A DNA stretch of 64,000 nucleotides from positions 124,001-188,000 of the forward strand of contig NZ_LT635449.1 of NCBI RefSeq assembly GCF_900120005.1, given 5' to 3'. The stretch is from Holdemania sp. Marseille-P2844. GTDB lineage: Bacteria; Bacillota_I; Bacilli_A; Erysipelotrichales; Erysipelotrichaceae. The position numbers and the translations under genes were made by a program. Within the stretch, counting starts at the first letter, position 1. Each line of letters begins with the position of its first letter. This document shows positions 45,359-54,114 of the stretch, piece by piece. A model generated the notes under the pieces. The model was not told the DNA's origin, did not search any database, and saw nothing but the letters and a program-made list of their open reading frames with translations.

Positions 45359-45578
45359 CGTCATCGCCTCCCGCATTTATCCTTCCCGTTTCCGCCGATT
45401 TTATCCGGTAGACGATCATCCCGCTGAAGCTGTACAGCTGTTCGGGTATCACGGAGAAATGCGAGGTTGCCAGCTGGACCGACAGGACGTCGTTTTCACT
45501 CAGCTCCGCCAGAAATTCGTTCAGGCTGTCGGTCAGGTCATCCTCATGCTGCTCGTCAAAGACTTTCACCTGGATCAT
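45351..45578 (-). CDS. Cse60-like sporulation protein
   Basis: 75-residue protein beginning MIQVKVFDEQHEDDL and ending in an FSGMIVYRI stretch, the pattern of Cse60, a small protein made in the mother cell under the late sporulation programme in B. subtilis. The molecular role is unknown. The ATG at 45578 was preferred to the GTG at 45587 because of spacing from AGGG. It follows dapA by 48 bases, in keeping with late sporulation expression of the whole cluster. Confidence 0.8.
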   Translation of the reverse strand: MIQVKVFDEQHEDDLTDSLNEFLAELSENDVLSVQLATSHFSVIPEQLYSFSGMIVYRIKSAETGRINAGGDDDE

Positions 45579-45626
45579 GTTTCTCACCCTGCTTCAGCAT
45601 ACCCGCAGGCCCTGGGCGAAATTTGT

Positions 45627-46499
45627 CTAAAGCAGGGCGTGCTGCTGCATAAAATCATGCAGCGCCTGTTTTTCCGACGGATCCAGCGGCACTAACGGCA
45701 GCCGCACTACGTCTGTGCACCAGCCCTGCAGCGCGAGCATCGCTTTGATATCTGAAGGCGAGGAAACTTTGAAGATCTGATTGCTGACCTGCTTCAGGCA
45801 CTGATCCAGTTCGGTGTTCTCCACGCCGTATTGGTAATCTTCCCAGATCTTGACGATCATCCCCATGACGCAATGACCGGCGACCGAAACGATCCCGCTG
45901 ATCCCCTCGCGCAAGCCTTCCAGAAAGTAGCCGTCTTCCCCGCTGAGAATCTGCACCTGATCATTGGCCATCAAGATTGCCCTGACCATCTCCATGTCGT
46001 GGCACGCCTGCTTCAAAGCCCGGATCTGGGGATAATCCTGAGCCAGACGGATCACGGTTTCCGCGCTTAACGCCACGCCGGAGCGCTTGGGTACATTGTA
46101 AAGCATGAGCGGTTTCTCACTGACGCGGGCGCACGCCGCGAAATGGGCGTATAACCCCTGCTGGGACGGCCGGACATAATACGGACACACAAGCATGATC
46201 CCGTCGACCGGTTCCGTATTGACCCAGCGGATGAGATCCAGCGTCTCTGCAGTGTTGTTGGTCCCGCATCCCATCCAGACGCAAACCCGCCGATCACTCT
46301 GCTTCAGCACGCAGCGCAGCACCTGTTGTTTTTCTTCCCGGGTTAAGGCGCTGGCCTCCGCCGTCGTTCCGCATACGACAAACCCGTCGCAGCCCTCCGC
46401 GATCAGCTTTTCGACGAGGTTGCTTAACGCGGTTAAATCAACCTCCCCGGATTCCGTCATCGGCGTGATCAGCGCCGTCATGCAATGGCCCAGCTTCAT
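45627..46499 (-). CDS. dapA: 4-hydroxy-tetrahydrodipicolinate synthase
   Basis: 290-residue class I aldolase that joins pyruvate and aspartate semialdehyde at the branch leading to lysine, cell-wall diaminopimelate, and spore dipicolinate. The Schiff-base Lys is in IRALKQACHDM near residue 159, the catalytic Tyr in YNVPKRSG near 133, and the Thr pair in CGTTAEASALT near 43-45. These motifs differ a little from the usual forms (GTTGE, YNVPGRTG, GIKEATGD). It overlaps dpaB by four bases, so this copy is probably dedicated to dipicolinate for spores. No other lysine-pathway gene is near. Confidence 0.88.
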   Translation of the reverse strand: MKLGHCMTALITPMTESGEVDLTALSNLVEKLIAEGCDGFVVCGTTAEASALTREEKQQVLRCVLKQSDRRVCVWMGCGTNNTAETLDLIRWVNTEPVDGIMLVCPYYVRPSQQGLYAHFAACARVSEKPLMLYNVPKRSGVALSAETVIRLAQDYPQIRALKQACHDMEMVRAILMANDQVQILSGEDGYFLEGLREGISGIVSVAGHCVMGMIVKIWEDYQYGVENTELDQCLKQVSNQIFKVSSPSDIKAMLALQGWCTDVVRLPLVPLDPSEKQALHDFMQQHALL

Positions 46500-47074
46500 T
46501 GTGATCCCTTCCCTTCCAATAACAGCGGCTGAATCTGGCGGTCTTCCAGCGCGGCCTGCAGCGTGGCTTCGATCAAGCGCCAGTCGCTGACCAGACTGTT
46601 CGGTTTATGCACGTAGTCATCCTGTCCAAACGGCACGAAAAACAGATGCCGCAGCTGTTTCAGTCGCAGCAGGTTAACCCCCGAAAGACCGAGAAAATCA
46701 TTGGACGCAATGCCCAGCACCAGCGGTTTCTGATTGCGCAGTAACGCTTTGGCCGCCAGGGTGACGGGCGTATCGTAAATTCCCAGCGCCAGCTTGTTCA
46801 GCTCGGTGGCCGTTATCGGCGCGATGACCATCGCGTCAAAATGGTCGATCGGACCGGTGCGCTCGGCTTCCTGCAGCGTCGTCATCACCGGCTTGCCCGT
46901 CAGACTCTCCAGCTGTTTTACCCGCGCGGCGGCCGTGCCGAAACGGGTATCCAGACGCGCGGTATTCTCGCTTAAAATCATCGTAACAGGCCAGCGTTCA
47001 ACCATGTCCGTCAGCTGTTCGATGACTGCGGCATGATTGCAGAAGGATCCGCACATTCCCCATAGAAGCTTCAT
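46496..47074 (-). CDS. dpaB: dipicolinate synthase subunit B (SpoVFB-like)
   Basis: 192-residue flavoprotein-like subunit of dipicolinate synthase, the enzyme that makes the spore-core chelator DPA from the DapA product. Features: GMCGSFCNH near the start, APITATELNKLALGIYDTP near residue 88, and NQKPLVLGIASND near 115. It overlaps dpaA (4 bases) and dapA (4 bases). With the other two genes this is the standard three-gene DPA set of Bacillus-type spore-formers. Confidence 0.93.
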   Translation of the reverse strand: MKLLWGMCGSFCNHAAVIEQLTDMVERWPVTMILSENTARLDTRFGTAAARVKQLESLTGKPVMTTLQEAERTGPIDHFDAMVIAPITATELNKLALGIYDTPVTLAAKALLRNQKPLVLGIASNDFLGLSGVNLLRLKQLRHLFFVPFGQDDYVHKPNSLVSDWRLIEATLQAALEDRQIQPLLLEGKGSQ

Positions 47075-47874
47075 CGTTTCACCTCTTTCAAAATCACGTC
47101 GGCCAGGATTTCACCAGCGCTCTGCCACGCCACGATCCCCGGCAGCGGCGGCGCGGCGATGACGTGCGTATCCTTGCGCTTATACACGCGTTCGCTGACG
47201 CCGACCGCCCGCGAAGCGATATCAATGATCAACGGCTGTGTCTGCCAGCCGGCCACCATCGCCTCGCTGATCACCTCGATGGGCGCGGTGTTGATCACGA
47301 CCGGCCACGGCTGCTGAAACTGCCATTCCTGCAAAGGGATAAAGGCGTACGGCAGCAGCGAGGATTCAGGATGCGCATGCGCGGAAACAATCCTGACTTT
47401 TAGCCCCAGCTGATGAAACAGTCCGGCAATCGCCCGGCCGCAGTGCCCGAAGCCGATCACATCGTAACGATATTCCGCCAGCGAGCGCGGCGTATTCTGG
47501 ATCACCATCGCCAAAATTCCCTCCGCCGTTAACGCCGCGTTGGCCGCAACGACCTCCTCCCGTGCTAAAAGTGAGATCACCGTCTGCGGCAGCTTCTTAA
47601 TGTACGGCGTGATCACTCCCGTAAAAATCAACGTTTCCTTGCGCAGCGACGCAAAGAAATCCTTCATGCAATACCCTCGTTTTTTGAGTTCGATAAATCC
47701 GTCGTCGCTGACGCCCTGAATCGGCAGGATGACCAGATCCATTCTGTTCGCCATCCGTTCGATCTGTTCCATGTCTTTTTCACACCGGCCTTCCTGGACC
47801 TGAATCCCGGCCGACCGTAAACGCTGAATGATAATTTCCATTCGCTGGTCATTCACAAACACGACCGCTTTCAT
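47071..47874 (-). CDS. dpaA: dipicolinate synthase subunit A (SpoVFA-like)
   Basis: 267-residue subunit with an N-terminal strand-helix region and a C-terminal Rossmann domain (YDVIGFGHCGRAIAGLFHQLG near residue 136), expected to bind NAD(P)H. Later segments NTAPIEVISEAM and IIDIASRAVGV fit the family. The ATG follows GGAGG at 47874. It leads the dpaA-dpaB-dapA set. A candidate sporulation promoter lies just upstream. Confidence 0.93.
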   Translation of the reverse strand: MKAVVFVNDQRMEIIIQRLRSAGIQVQEGRCEKDMEQIERMANRMDLVILPIQGVSDDGFIELKKRGYCMKDFFASLRKETLIFTGVITPYIKKLPQTVISLLAREEVVAANAALTAEGILAMVIQNTPRSLAEYRYDVIGFGHCGRAIAGLFHQLGLKVRIVSAHAHPESSLLPYAFIPLQEWQFQQPWPVVINTAPIEVISEAMVAGWQTQPLIIDIASRAVGVSERVYKRKDTHVIAAPPLPGIVAWQSAGEILADVILKEVKR

Positions 47875-47896
47875 GGATGCACCTCCTCTTGTATCC

Positions 47897-47923
47897 CATT
47901 CTATGACAAAAAAAAAGAAGGGT
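47897..47923 (-). promoter_or_regulatory. possible sigma-K-like promoter of the dpaA operon
   Basis: On the minus strand, CATAGAATG (47897-47905) matches the sigma-K -10 CATAnnnTA at five of six fixed bases, with an AC at 47922-47923, 16 bases upstream, as in the -35. The match is short and the -35 lies in the tyrS terminator stem, so this is tentative. Confidence 0.35.
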
Positions 47924-47963
47924 TCCTGTCCCTTCGGTCCTTGCCGAGGGAAACAAACCCTTC
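47905..47963 (-). terminator. intrinsic terminator of tyrS
   Basis: Stem GAAGGGTT and AACCCTTC, with an inner stem TCCCTCGG and CCGAAGGGA type pairing, followed by nine T residues on the minus strand. Confidence 0.88.
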
Positions 47964-48056
47964 CTGATCTTTCAACGCTTTTTCAGCCCGATGATCGCTC
48001 GCCCTTTCCCATCTTGTTCTTAATGACAATCTTCTCTTTTTGGCGCGGGATTGCGA

Positions 48057-49283
48057 TTATTGGAAGTCGCAGACAAAATAGTTCTTCTTGCCTTTGCGCA
48101 GAATCGTAAATTCCTGATTAAATGCCTCGCTGCGGCAGACCGGCGTCATCGGATCCGTCACCTTTTCACCGTTGACCTGAATGGAACCGCCCACGATCCA
48201 CTCGCGGCCTTCGCGCTTGCTTTTCGCGATGCCGCTCGCCACCAGCACGTCCAGTAACGGCTGCTTGTCCTCAATCGTAAAGCGCGGCATGTCGGAAATC
48301 CCCTGCTTCAGTTCCTCGACCGTCAGATCCCTGAGATTGCCGCCAAACAGCGTCTGCGCGATTTTAATCGCAGTGTTGTACGCTTCTTCGCCATGGATGA
48401 ACGTGATGACTTCCTTCGCCAGCGTCTTATGCGCTTCGCGTAAATGCGGTTCCGTCCGGTTCTTTTCTTCCAGTGCTTCGATTTCCTCCCGGCTTAAGAA
48501 AGTTAAAAACTTCAGGTAATCAATGACCTTGCTGTCCTCGGAGTTGATGAAGAACTGGTACATTTCATAAGCCGACGTCTTGTTGATATCCAGCCAGATC
48601 GCATGACCGTTGGTCTTGCCGAACTTCGTGCCGTCCGACTTGGTCAACAGCGGCATCGTAAAGCCATAAGCTTCCTGTCCCGTCTTCTTGCGGATCAGCT
48701 CAATCCCGGCCGTGATGTTGCCCCACTGGTCCTGACCGGCCACCTGCAGCGTGCAGCCCTTATTTTCATGCAGCCACCAGAAATCCATCGCCTGCATCAA
48801 CATGTAAGAGAACTCGGTATAGGTGATGCCGGCGTCCAGACGGCGGCGTACGATATCCTTGTTCAGCATGTAATTGATATTGAAGTATTTCCCATAATCC
48901 CGCAGAAAGTCAATGAAGTTGATGTCCTTGTACCAGTCGTAATTGTTGACGACCTCAAAGCCGAAGACTTTCTCCGCCTGCTTTTTCAGGCATTCATAGT
49001 TGTGATTGACTTCTTCTTTTGTGACCATCGGCCGTTCCGCATCCGGCTTCGGATCGCCGATCAGCCCGGTGCCGCCGCCGACCAACAAGATTGGATTGTG
49101 TCCGGCGTCTTTTAAACGCTTGCTGATGAGAAACGATGAGAAATGCCCGATGTGCAGACTATCCCCGGTCGGATCTGTCCCAATATAAAACGTCATGCCT
49201 CCGGCGTTCAATTTCTCCCGCAACTCCGGCGAGCTGACATCTTTGATCAATCCCCGCCATTCCAGTTCTTCATAGATACCCAT
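48057..49283 (-). CDS. tyrS: tyrosyl-tRNA synthetase
   Basis: 408-residue class I synthetase that charges tRNA-Tyr. The HIGH motif (HIGHFSSF, residues 44-47) and the KMSKS-like KFGKTNG near residue 228 mark the catalytic domain, and the C-terminal 80 residues form an S4-type RNA-binding domain (FTILRKGKKNYFVCDF at the end). The ATG at 49283 follows GAAGGAGG. A T-box with a UAC specifier is directly upstream, so expression rises when tRNA-Tyr is uncharged. Confidence 0.97.
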   Translation of the reverse strand: MGIYEELEWRGLIKDVSSPELREKLNAGGMTFYIGTDPTGDSLHIGHFSSFLISKRLKDAGHNPILLVGGGTGLIGDPKPDAERPMVTKEEVNHNYECLKKQAEKVFGFEVVNNYDWYKDINFIDFLRDYGKYFNINYMLNKDIVRRRLDAGITYTEFSYMLMQAMDFWWLHENKGCTLQVAGQDQWGNITAGIELIRKKTGQEAYGFTMPLLTKSDGTKFGKTNGHAIWLDINKTSAYEMYQFFINSEDSKVIDYLKFLTFLSREEIEALEEKNRTEPHLREAHKTLAKEVITFIHGEEAYNTAIKIAQTLFGGNLRDLTVEELKQGISDMPRFTIEDKQPLLDVLVASGIAKSKREGREWIVGGSIQVNGEKVTDPMTPVCRSEAFNQEFTILRKGKKNYFVCDFQ

Positions 49284-49296
49284 TTGATTTTTCCTC

Positions 49297-49525
49297 CTTC
49301 AAAATAAAAAGACGCCCCCATAAGGACGTCTTTGCGCGGTACCACCTTAATTCATATCCCTTGGTTTCTCAGGATATGCTCTTCTTCATAACGCCGAAGT
49401 CCGCGTCCTATCTTTGCCATAGGAGGCTCCGAGGTGTATTCCCCTTTTCCTGCTGCCTTTTCGCACCACCCAAAGGCTCTCTTCCAGCATTCCAAGGCTA
49501 CTCTTTCTCTTCCCAGCCTGTTAGA
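49297..49525 (-). ncRNA. T-box leader of tyrS, UAC (Tyr) specifier
   Basis: On the minus strand the leader has a long Stem I with an AGTA near the start, a specifier region GGGAATACACC with TAC (Tyr) at 49438-49436, the T-box core AAGGTGGTACCGCG at about 49359-49346, and a terminator AAAGACGTCC paired with GGGGCGTCTTT followed by a T-run at 49302-49332. The T-box binds uncharged tRNA-Tyr and favours the antiterminator. Confidence 0.94.
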
Positions 49526-49528
49526 GCT

Positions 49529-49558
49529 ATTATAGCCGCAGACCGGTGAAGATGTCAA
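49529..49558 (-). promoter_or_regulatory. strong promoter of the tyrS leader
   Basis: TTGACA at 49553-49558 and TATAAT at 49529-49534, both perfect, with an 18-base spacer. The -35 touches the ccpA stop codon. Confidence 0.85.
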
Positions 49559-50551
49559 TCACAAAGTCGACTGCCGCGGTGTAAACAGATAGCTCAATTC
49601 AATTTCTTTGTCGATATCGTCGGTATTTTCCTGCAGCATCTTCGTCATGACGCGCATCGAAACCGCGCCCAGATCATAGGACGGAATCGCAAAGCTGGAA
49701 ATCTGCGGCCGCATCATCGAATTGTATTTCGTGTCGATGACGCAGACAATTTCCATTTCCTTCGGAATGTCGATGCCGTTTTCCTTGGCCGCGTTGACGA
49801 CTGCGATCGCCTGCGAATCCCGGTTGGCGATAATCAGGTCATGCTTGTGATCCTGCAGATAATCCTTCATGAAGTCATACGACGTGCGGTACTGACCCGG
49901 AATCTCCAGATAGCCGTTGAATTCCAGACCTTTGGTTGCATACGCTTTCTTCGCGCCGTTGATCATCTGATCAATGGAATAGCCGTTTTTGCGGTCCTGA
50001 ATAATTGCGATGTCACGCTTGCCGCCTTCCAAATACTTCATGACCAGCTCATAAACGGCGTTCTCAATGTCGACGTAGACCGAGCTGATCTTGGCGTCGG
50101 ACACCTTGTTGCCGATAATCACGATCGGTACGTTGTATTTGGTCAGCGTATTCAGTTCTTCGCGCATCAGCTTGTCGTTATAAATGACGACGCCGTCGAC
50201 CCGGGACTTAATGATATTTTCAATGATATCGTTGATCTCGTTGATGCCTTCGGTCGTCGTGTGAAGCATGATGTTGTATTTATAGATTTTCGCGACGTCC
50301 AACAGTCCGTTGATGATCTGGCCGGTATACGTGAAGCTGGCCTCCGGAATCACCAGCGCGATCGTCGTCGTCTTCTGCAGAGCCAGCCCCTGCGCAATCG
50401 CGTTCGGCTTGTAGCCCAGTTTTTCAATCGCTTCCTCGACCTTTTGCTTGGTTCCGCCCTTAACGACGTTGCTCCCGTTGATGACGCGGGATACCGTGGC
50501 CAGGGAAACGCCGGCTTCGTTAGCTACATCATAGATTGTTACTCTCTTCAT
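49559..50551 (-). CDS. ccpA: LacI-family catabolite regulator CcpA
   Basis: 330-residue LacI-type regulator. The N-terminal HTH (VTIYDVANEAGVSLATVSRVING) is followed by a hinge region and a periplasmic-binding-protein-like sensor domain. The CcpA identity rests on the conserved hinge, domain length and gene order (YtxG/YtxH-type genes upstream, tyrS downstream). In Firmicutes it acts with phosphorylated HPr to repress or activate sugar-use genes at cre sites. The start at 50551 is the second ATG; the one at 50560 is also possible. The 5' end overlaps the upstream gene by 23 bases. Confidence 0.9.
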   Translation of the reverse strand: MKRVTIYDVANEAGVSLATVSRVINGSNVVKGGTKQKVEEAIEKLGYKPNAIAQGLALQKTTTIALVIPEASFTYTGQIINGLLDVAKIYKYNIMLHTTTEGINEINDIIENIIKSRVDGVVIYNDKLMREELNTLTKYNVPIVIIGNKVSDAKISSVYVDIENAVYELVMKYLEGGKRDIAIIQDRKNGYSIDQMINGAKKAYATKGLEFNGYLEIPGQYRTSYDFMKDYLQDHKHDLIIANRDSQAIAVVNAAKENGIDIPKEMEIVCVIDTKYNSMMRPQISSFAIPSYDLGAVSMRVMTKMLQENTDDIDKEIELSYLFTPRQSTL

Positions 50552-51224
50552 GCTCTGCACTGTTCTCCTTTTCTTCTTCGTTTTCCGGTTTGGCTTCCGG
50601 TTCAGCTTCCGCGGCCGGCTGCGGTCTTAACCAGTTTTTCAGCGCGTCGACCGTCTTTTCCGCGACGTCGATCGTCACATCCTTGGCTTTTTCAATATTC
50701 TGCTGCACTTCCGGCTTGCTTGTAAAGTCCTTCACAGCACGCTGTCCTTTTTCAACCAGAGCGGCTGTGCCGTCTTTGATCTGATCGACTTTTTCCATCA
50801 GATCTTCATTGTTTTTCAGCTCGTCCAGTCCGCTCTTAACGCAGCAGGATACCTTTTCACTGACGTCGCTGACTGATTTTTTGATATCCTCAACGGCTTT
50901 GTTCAGCTTCGGATCCGTCTTGATGTCGTTAAACAGCCGCTGAGATTCCGCTACGGCCTTATCGGTCGTGGCTTTGACCTGGCTCATCGTTTTGCGGTAG
51001 GTGTCGCTGTCCTGAACCTGAGCCGTTAACAATTTCAGCTGATCGATACCCTGATTCAGAATTTCGATGGCTTTCTTCGCCGCTGCCTGGATCTTTTCCT
51101 TGACTTCCGACGACTGCTGACTGCCGGCGTCTTCCGCCTCACGGTTGATTTCTTCGATCTGTTTTTTCAGATCCTCTACCGTTTTTTCCACTTCTTCGTC
51201 CACTCGTTTGTTTTCGTCACTCAT
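50529..51224 (-). CDS. helical coiled-coil protein, YtxH-like by position
   Basis: 231-residue protein, almost wholly charged and helical with heptad patterns (VEKTVEDLKKQIEEINREAE at the start, then VKDFTSKPEVQQNIEKAKDV near residue 170) and a Glu- and Pro-rich tail. Family recognition is weak; it sits between a DUF948 gene and ccpA as YtxH does in B. subtilis, but lacks the Gly-rich membrane start of YtxH. It may be a cell-envelope or stress-response scaffold. The ATG at 51224 overlaps the DUF948 stop by 8 bases. Confidence 0.75.
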   Translation of the reverse strand: MSDENKRVDEEVEKTVEDLKKQIEEINREAEDAGSQQSSEVKEKIQAAAKKAIEILNQGIDQLKLLTAQVQDSDTYRKTMSQVKATTDKAVAESQRLFNDIKTDPKLNKAVEDIKKSVSDVSEKVSCCVKSGLDELKNNEDLMEKVDQIKDGTAALVEKGQRAVKDFTSKPEVQQNIEKAKDVTIDVAEKTVDALKNWLRPQPAAEAEPEAKPENEEEKENSAEHEESNNL

Positions 51225-51645
51225 GTTCTGTTCCTCCTTCACTCTGAGTTTTAGGTTCGTCGCTTTCCGTCGGGACTACTGCCGCGGGTTCCGGCTGCGG
51301 CGCCGGTTTCTTCTTCGCTGAGCGCGCGGCGGCCGCCTCCCTGGCGCTGTCGAGATTCCCGGCCATAAAACCAGCCATATTTTTGACAGCTCCCACAGCA
51401 CTTTCCTGAACCTGGTCAATCGTTGAAGATAGCCGGACCACTGTGTCCAAGGGCGCCTGAAGCTTGTCAATGCTTTTATCTACCCCCTCCATCGCGGAAC
51501 CCGCCTTCTGAACCATGACCGTTAATTCCTTAATAAATGTGACGCAATGGCGCAATAAATAAATAAGAAAACAAAGTACAGCGACCCCCAGAATCGGGAC
51601 CAGCTGTACTGAAACTTTATACATGGCCGCCAATAGTTCGTCCAT
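51217..51645 (-). CDS. DUF948 membrane protein, YtxG-like
   Basis: 142-residue protein with one N-terminal membrane segment (LVPILGVAVLCFLIYLLRHC) followed by a helical region with heptads (VQKAGSAMEGVDKSIDKL) and a Lys-, Ala- and Pro-rich tail. This is the DUF948 layout, as in YtxG of B. subtilis. It is the first gene before the YtxH-like gene and ccpA. The ATG at 51645 was picked because GAGGTG lies before it. Function is unknown. Confidence 0.85.
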   Translation of the reverse strand: MDELLAAMYKVSVQLVPILGVAVLCFLIYLLRHCVTFIKELTVMVQKAGSAMEGVDKSIDKLQAPLDTVVRLSSTIDQVQESAVGAVKNMAGFMAGNLDSAREAAAARSAKKKPAPQPEPAAVVPTESDEPKTQSEGGTEHE

Positions 51646-51663
51646 CAAAATCACCTCAAGTGT

Positions 51664-51692
51664 ATTATACTCAATTATGAAAAGATTTTCAA
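51664..51692 (-). promoter_or_regulatory. promoter of the DUF948-YtxH-like-ccpA operon
   Basis: TATAAT at 51664-51669 and TTGAAA at 51687-51692, spacer 17 bases, on the minus strand. Both elements are strong. Confidence 0.75.
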
Positions 51693-51894
51693 TAAATTTG
51701 ATAGCGCTTAACCTTGCGATTGTTCAGAAAATTGTATTGAAGCTGATAAAAGATGGAAATGACGGGCTTTTCTCACGTTTCGACAGATATCCGGAATGTG
51801 AAGATTCGGCGAAACTTTTGCACGGATTTGTTTTCTACCCTGTTTCGTTCCCTTTTTGAACTTCGTCAAAGCATGCTCAACAGCCAATATAATA

Positions 51895-51924
51895 AAGATC
51901 CCGACTCGCTGGAATCAGGATCTT
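51895..51924 (-). terminator. terminator of the oleate hydratase gene
   Basis: Stem AAGATCC and GGATCTT with further GATTC-GAGTC pairing, then TTTATTATAT. The T-run is short. Confidence 0.7.
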
Positions 51925-51944
51925 GTATGCTGTTTCGGATTGAT

Positions 51945-53714
51945 TTAAATCAGATGATATTCTTCCAGCAGTTCTTCGATCACCGTGCCCTGGATTTTTT
52001 TCAGACCTTTCTTTTCAAGCCAGTGAACCAGCCACGGCACCTTGATGTCTTCCAGCTTGCGGCCATCCAGCATCTTATAGGTCGAATCCATCAGAACGCG
52101 GACATCGTACACCGAGTTGAAGACCTCCGGCACGCCGCGATCAACATTTAAGAGCGTATAGACCGCTTCCATGCCGGTGCGGACAGAGTATTCCGTGGTG
52201 AACACCGTATCGCGGACGGTATCGGCAAACTGTCCGATGAATGCAAAGTTCACGCAGCCCTCCGGGACAACCTTCGGGCGATCGCCTGCTGTGCGCGGCA
52301 TGAAGAAGGCGGTGATATACGGCATCATGCATGGGATGCAGCGGGCGGAATTAACCGCCATGTCATGAATCTGATCCTCTGGCACGCCCAGATGATACAG
52401 CCATTCCTCCGTGATTTCCGTACCGGTGCACTCGCGCATCGGCTTCTTCACGTAGTTGCCCGGAACATCGCCGAACAGGCCGTAAACCCAGACGACCAGC
52501 TGGTCCTTCGGCTGATCCTTGAAATGCGGCTGGCGGTTCAGCGTGTAGCTCATCAGCCAGTTGGAATCCTTGACGGTGATGATACCGCCGGTGACGACCT
52601 TGCCGCTGAACGGATCACGCTTGCAGATCTTCTGGATATACGGCGGGATGCGGTCGTCCAGCGTGGTGACGGTCGCAGATTCCCAATAGGTCTTATCGGT
52701 CTGCGTGCAGAATTTATCCGGATGTCCAAACGCCGGATCCTGCGCCGCGATGTTGCGCCACAGCTGCCAGCAGCCGCCGTTTTCAGTGTTGAACTGCGGT
52801 GCGTGGTCATTGTCGCCCAGACTGGAATTTTCCGTGCAGCTGCCGTTGGTCACGAAGACAAGATCGTTTTCCGTCAGCGGGATCGTGATTTCCCGGCCTT
52901 CCCTGACGCAGACGATTCGGCGGGCCACCTTCTTTTCCCCGGTGATCTCAAATTCCACATTGGTCACGCGCGTCTCATAGTCAAACTGCACATGATGCTC
53001 TTCCAGATATTTTACCATCGGCAGGATCAGGGATTCGTACTGATTGTACTTCGTAAATTTCAGCGCGGAGAAATCCGGCAGGCCGCCGACGTGATGGATG
53101 AAGCGCTGGATATACAGCTTCATTTCCAGGGCTGAATGCCAGTCCTCAAACGCGAACATCGTGCGCCAGTACAGCCAGAAATTACTGGAGAAGAATTCGT
53201 CGTCGAAGACGTCGGTAATCTTTTTGTCATAGAGATCCTCGTCCTTCGTGAAGAACAGCTTCATGATCTCCATCGCCGCTTTGTCGCTCAGACCGAATTT
53301 GCCGTCAGTATGCGCATCTTCGCCGCGGTTGATCGTCGCACGCATCAGCGAATAGTTCGGGTCGTCCTTGTTGAGCCAGTAGTATTCGTCCAGTACGGAA
53401 ACGCCTTCGGTTTCTAAGGACGGAATGGAACGGAACAGATCCCACAGACATTCAAAGTGATTTTCCATTTCCCGGCCGCCGCGGATGATGAAGCCCTTCT
53501 GCGGATCCTTGATCCCATCGCAGGCGCCGCCGGGCAGCTTGCCTTCCTCCAGAATATGGATGTGCTCGCCCTTCATCTGGCCATCGCGGACCAGGAAACA
53601 TGCCGCGGACAAGGCCGCCAGTCCCGAGCCGACCAGATATGCGGACTTGTTGTCAACCCCTTCCGGCTTGCGCGGATGTGCAAATGCTTCGTAGTTACCA
53701 TTGCTGTAATACAT
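51945..53714 (-). CDS. oleate hydratase (67-kDa myosin-cross-reactive antigen family)
   Basis: 589-residue FAD-dependent fatty-acid hydratase that adds water to the cis-9 double bond of oleate or linoleate, giving 10-hydroxy acids. The N-terminal FAD-binding [13 protein letters not shown] motif starts near residue 29, followed by LPGGACDG near 60 and [14 protein letters not shown] near 80, all typical of the family, and the length fits. In gut bacteria the enzyme protects against toxic unsaturated acids. It stands alone with its own terminator and an IS element upstream. In the expected gene order it would interrupt a murC-ytxG run, so it was probably acquired. Confidence 0.93.
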   Translation of the reverse strand: MYYSNGNYEAFAHPRKPEGVDNKSAYLVGSGLAALSAACFLVRDGQMKGEHIHILEEGKLPGGACDGIKDPQKGFIIRGGREMENHFECLWDLFRSIPSLETEGVSVLDEYYWLNKDDPNYSLMRATINRGEDAHTDGKFGLSDKAAMEIMKLFFTKDEDLYDKKITDVFDDEFFSSNFWLYWRTMFAFEDWHSALEMKLYIQRFIHHVGGLPDFSALKFTKYNQYESLILPMVKYLEEHHVQFDYETRVTNVEFEITGEKKVARRIVCVREGREITIPLTENDLVFVTNGSCTENSSLGDNDHAPQFNTENGGCWQLWRNIAAQDPAFGHPDKFCTQTDKTYWESATVTTLDDRIPPYIQKICKRDPFSGKVVTGGIITVKDSNWLMSYTLNRQPHFKDQPKDQLVVWVYGLFGDVPGNYVKKPMRECTGTEITEEWLYHLGVPEDQIHDMAVNSARCIPCMMPYITAFFMPRTAGDRPKVVPEGCVNFAFIGQFADTVRDTVFTTEYSVRTGMEAVYTLLNVDRGVPEVFNSVYDVRVLMDSTYKMLDGRKLEDIKVPWLVHWLEKKGLKKIQGTVIEELLEEYHLI

Positions 53715-53982
53715 TCTCTATCTTCCTCCTGTTTGTTTTTTTCTAACCGTCTTCAGCTTACTTCTTCCTGACCTCTGCCGCCATAGACACCGCCAAGAGC
53801 CTGTATAAAATTCCGACAGACAAAAAAATCTGTCCTGATTTTAGCCAAAAACGAACAAATGTCAAAAAACAGGAAAGTCAGAACGGGCTTGTAGAAAAAC
53901 ATCTCTGTTTCTTTCCCTATTTTCAAAATCGGCTATTCTCCTTCTCTTTTTACGTTTCCTTCACACCGAACAAAGTTAGCAC
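53715..53982. other. non-coding region between ohyA start and the IS element
   Basis: About 270 bases that hold the oleate hydratase promoter and leader. A small inverted repeat (GACAGA and TCTGTC around 53813-53835) is visible, but I cannot assign a role. Confidence 0.4.
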
Positions 53983-53990
53983 AAAAAAAA
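53983..53990. repeat. left 8-bp target-site duplication of the IS
   Basis: AAAAAAAA directly before the left end of the IS. The same eight A residues follow the right end at 55482-55489. Confidence 0.8.
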
Positions 53991-54114
53991 GGTTCTATAA
54001 ATTTTGGTGTTGGTGGAAACCAAAGCCTTTTTTTCTTGAGCATAAAAAAAGAGACATAGGTAAGAATTTCCGTTACAATAAAATCACCACAAATTACAGA
54101 AAGGAAATCTCACT

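Noticed and set aside
49352-49558. 68-residue minus-strand frame in the tyrS leader
   Set aside because: It lies within the T-box RNA, which explains the conserved sequence; no start signal is found.
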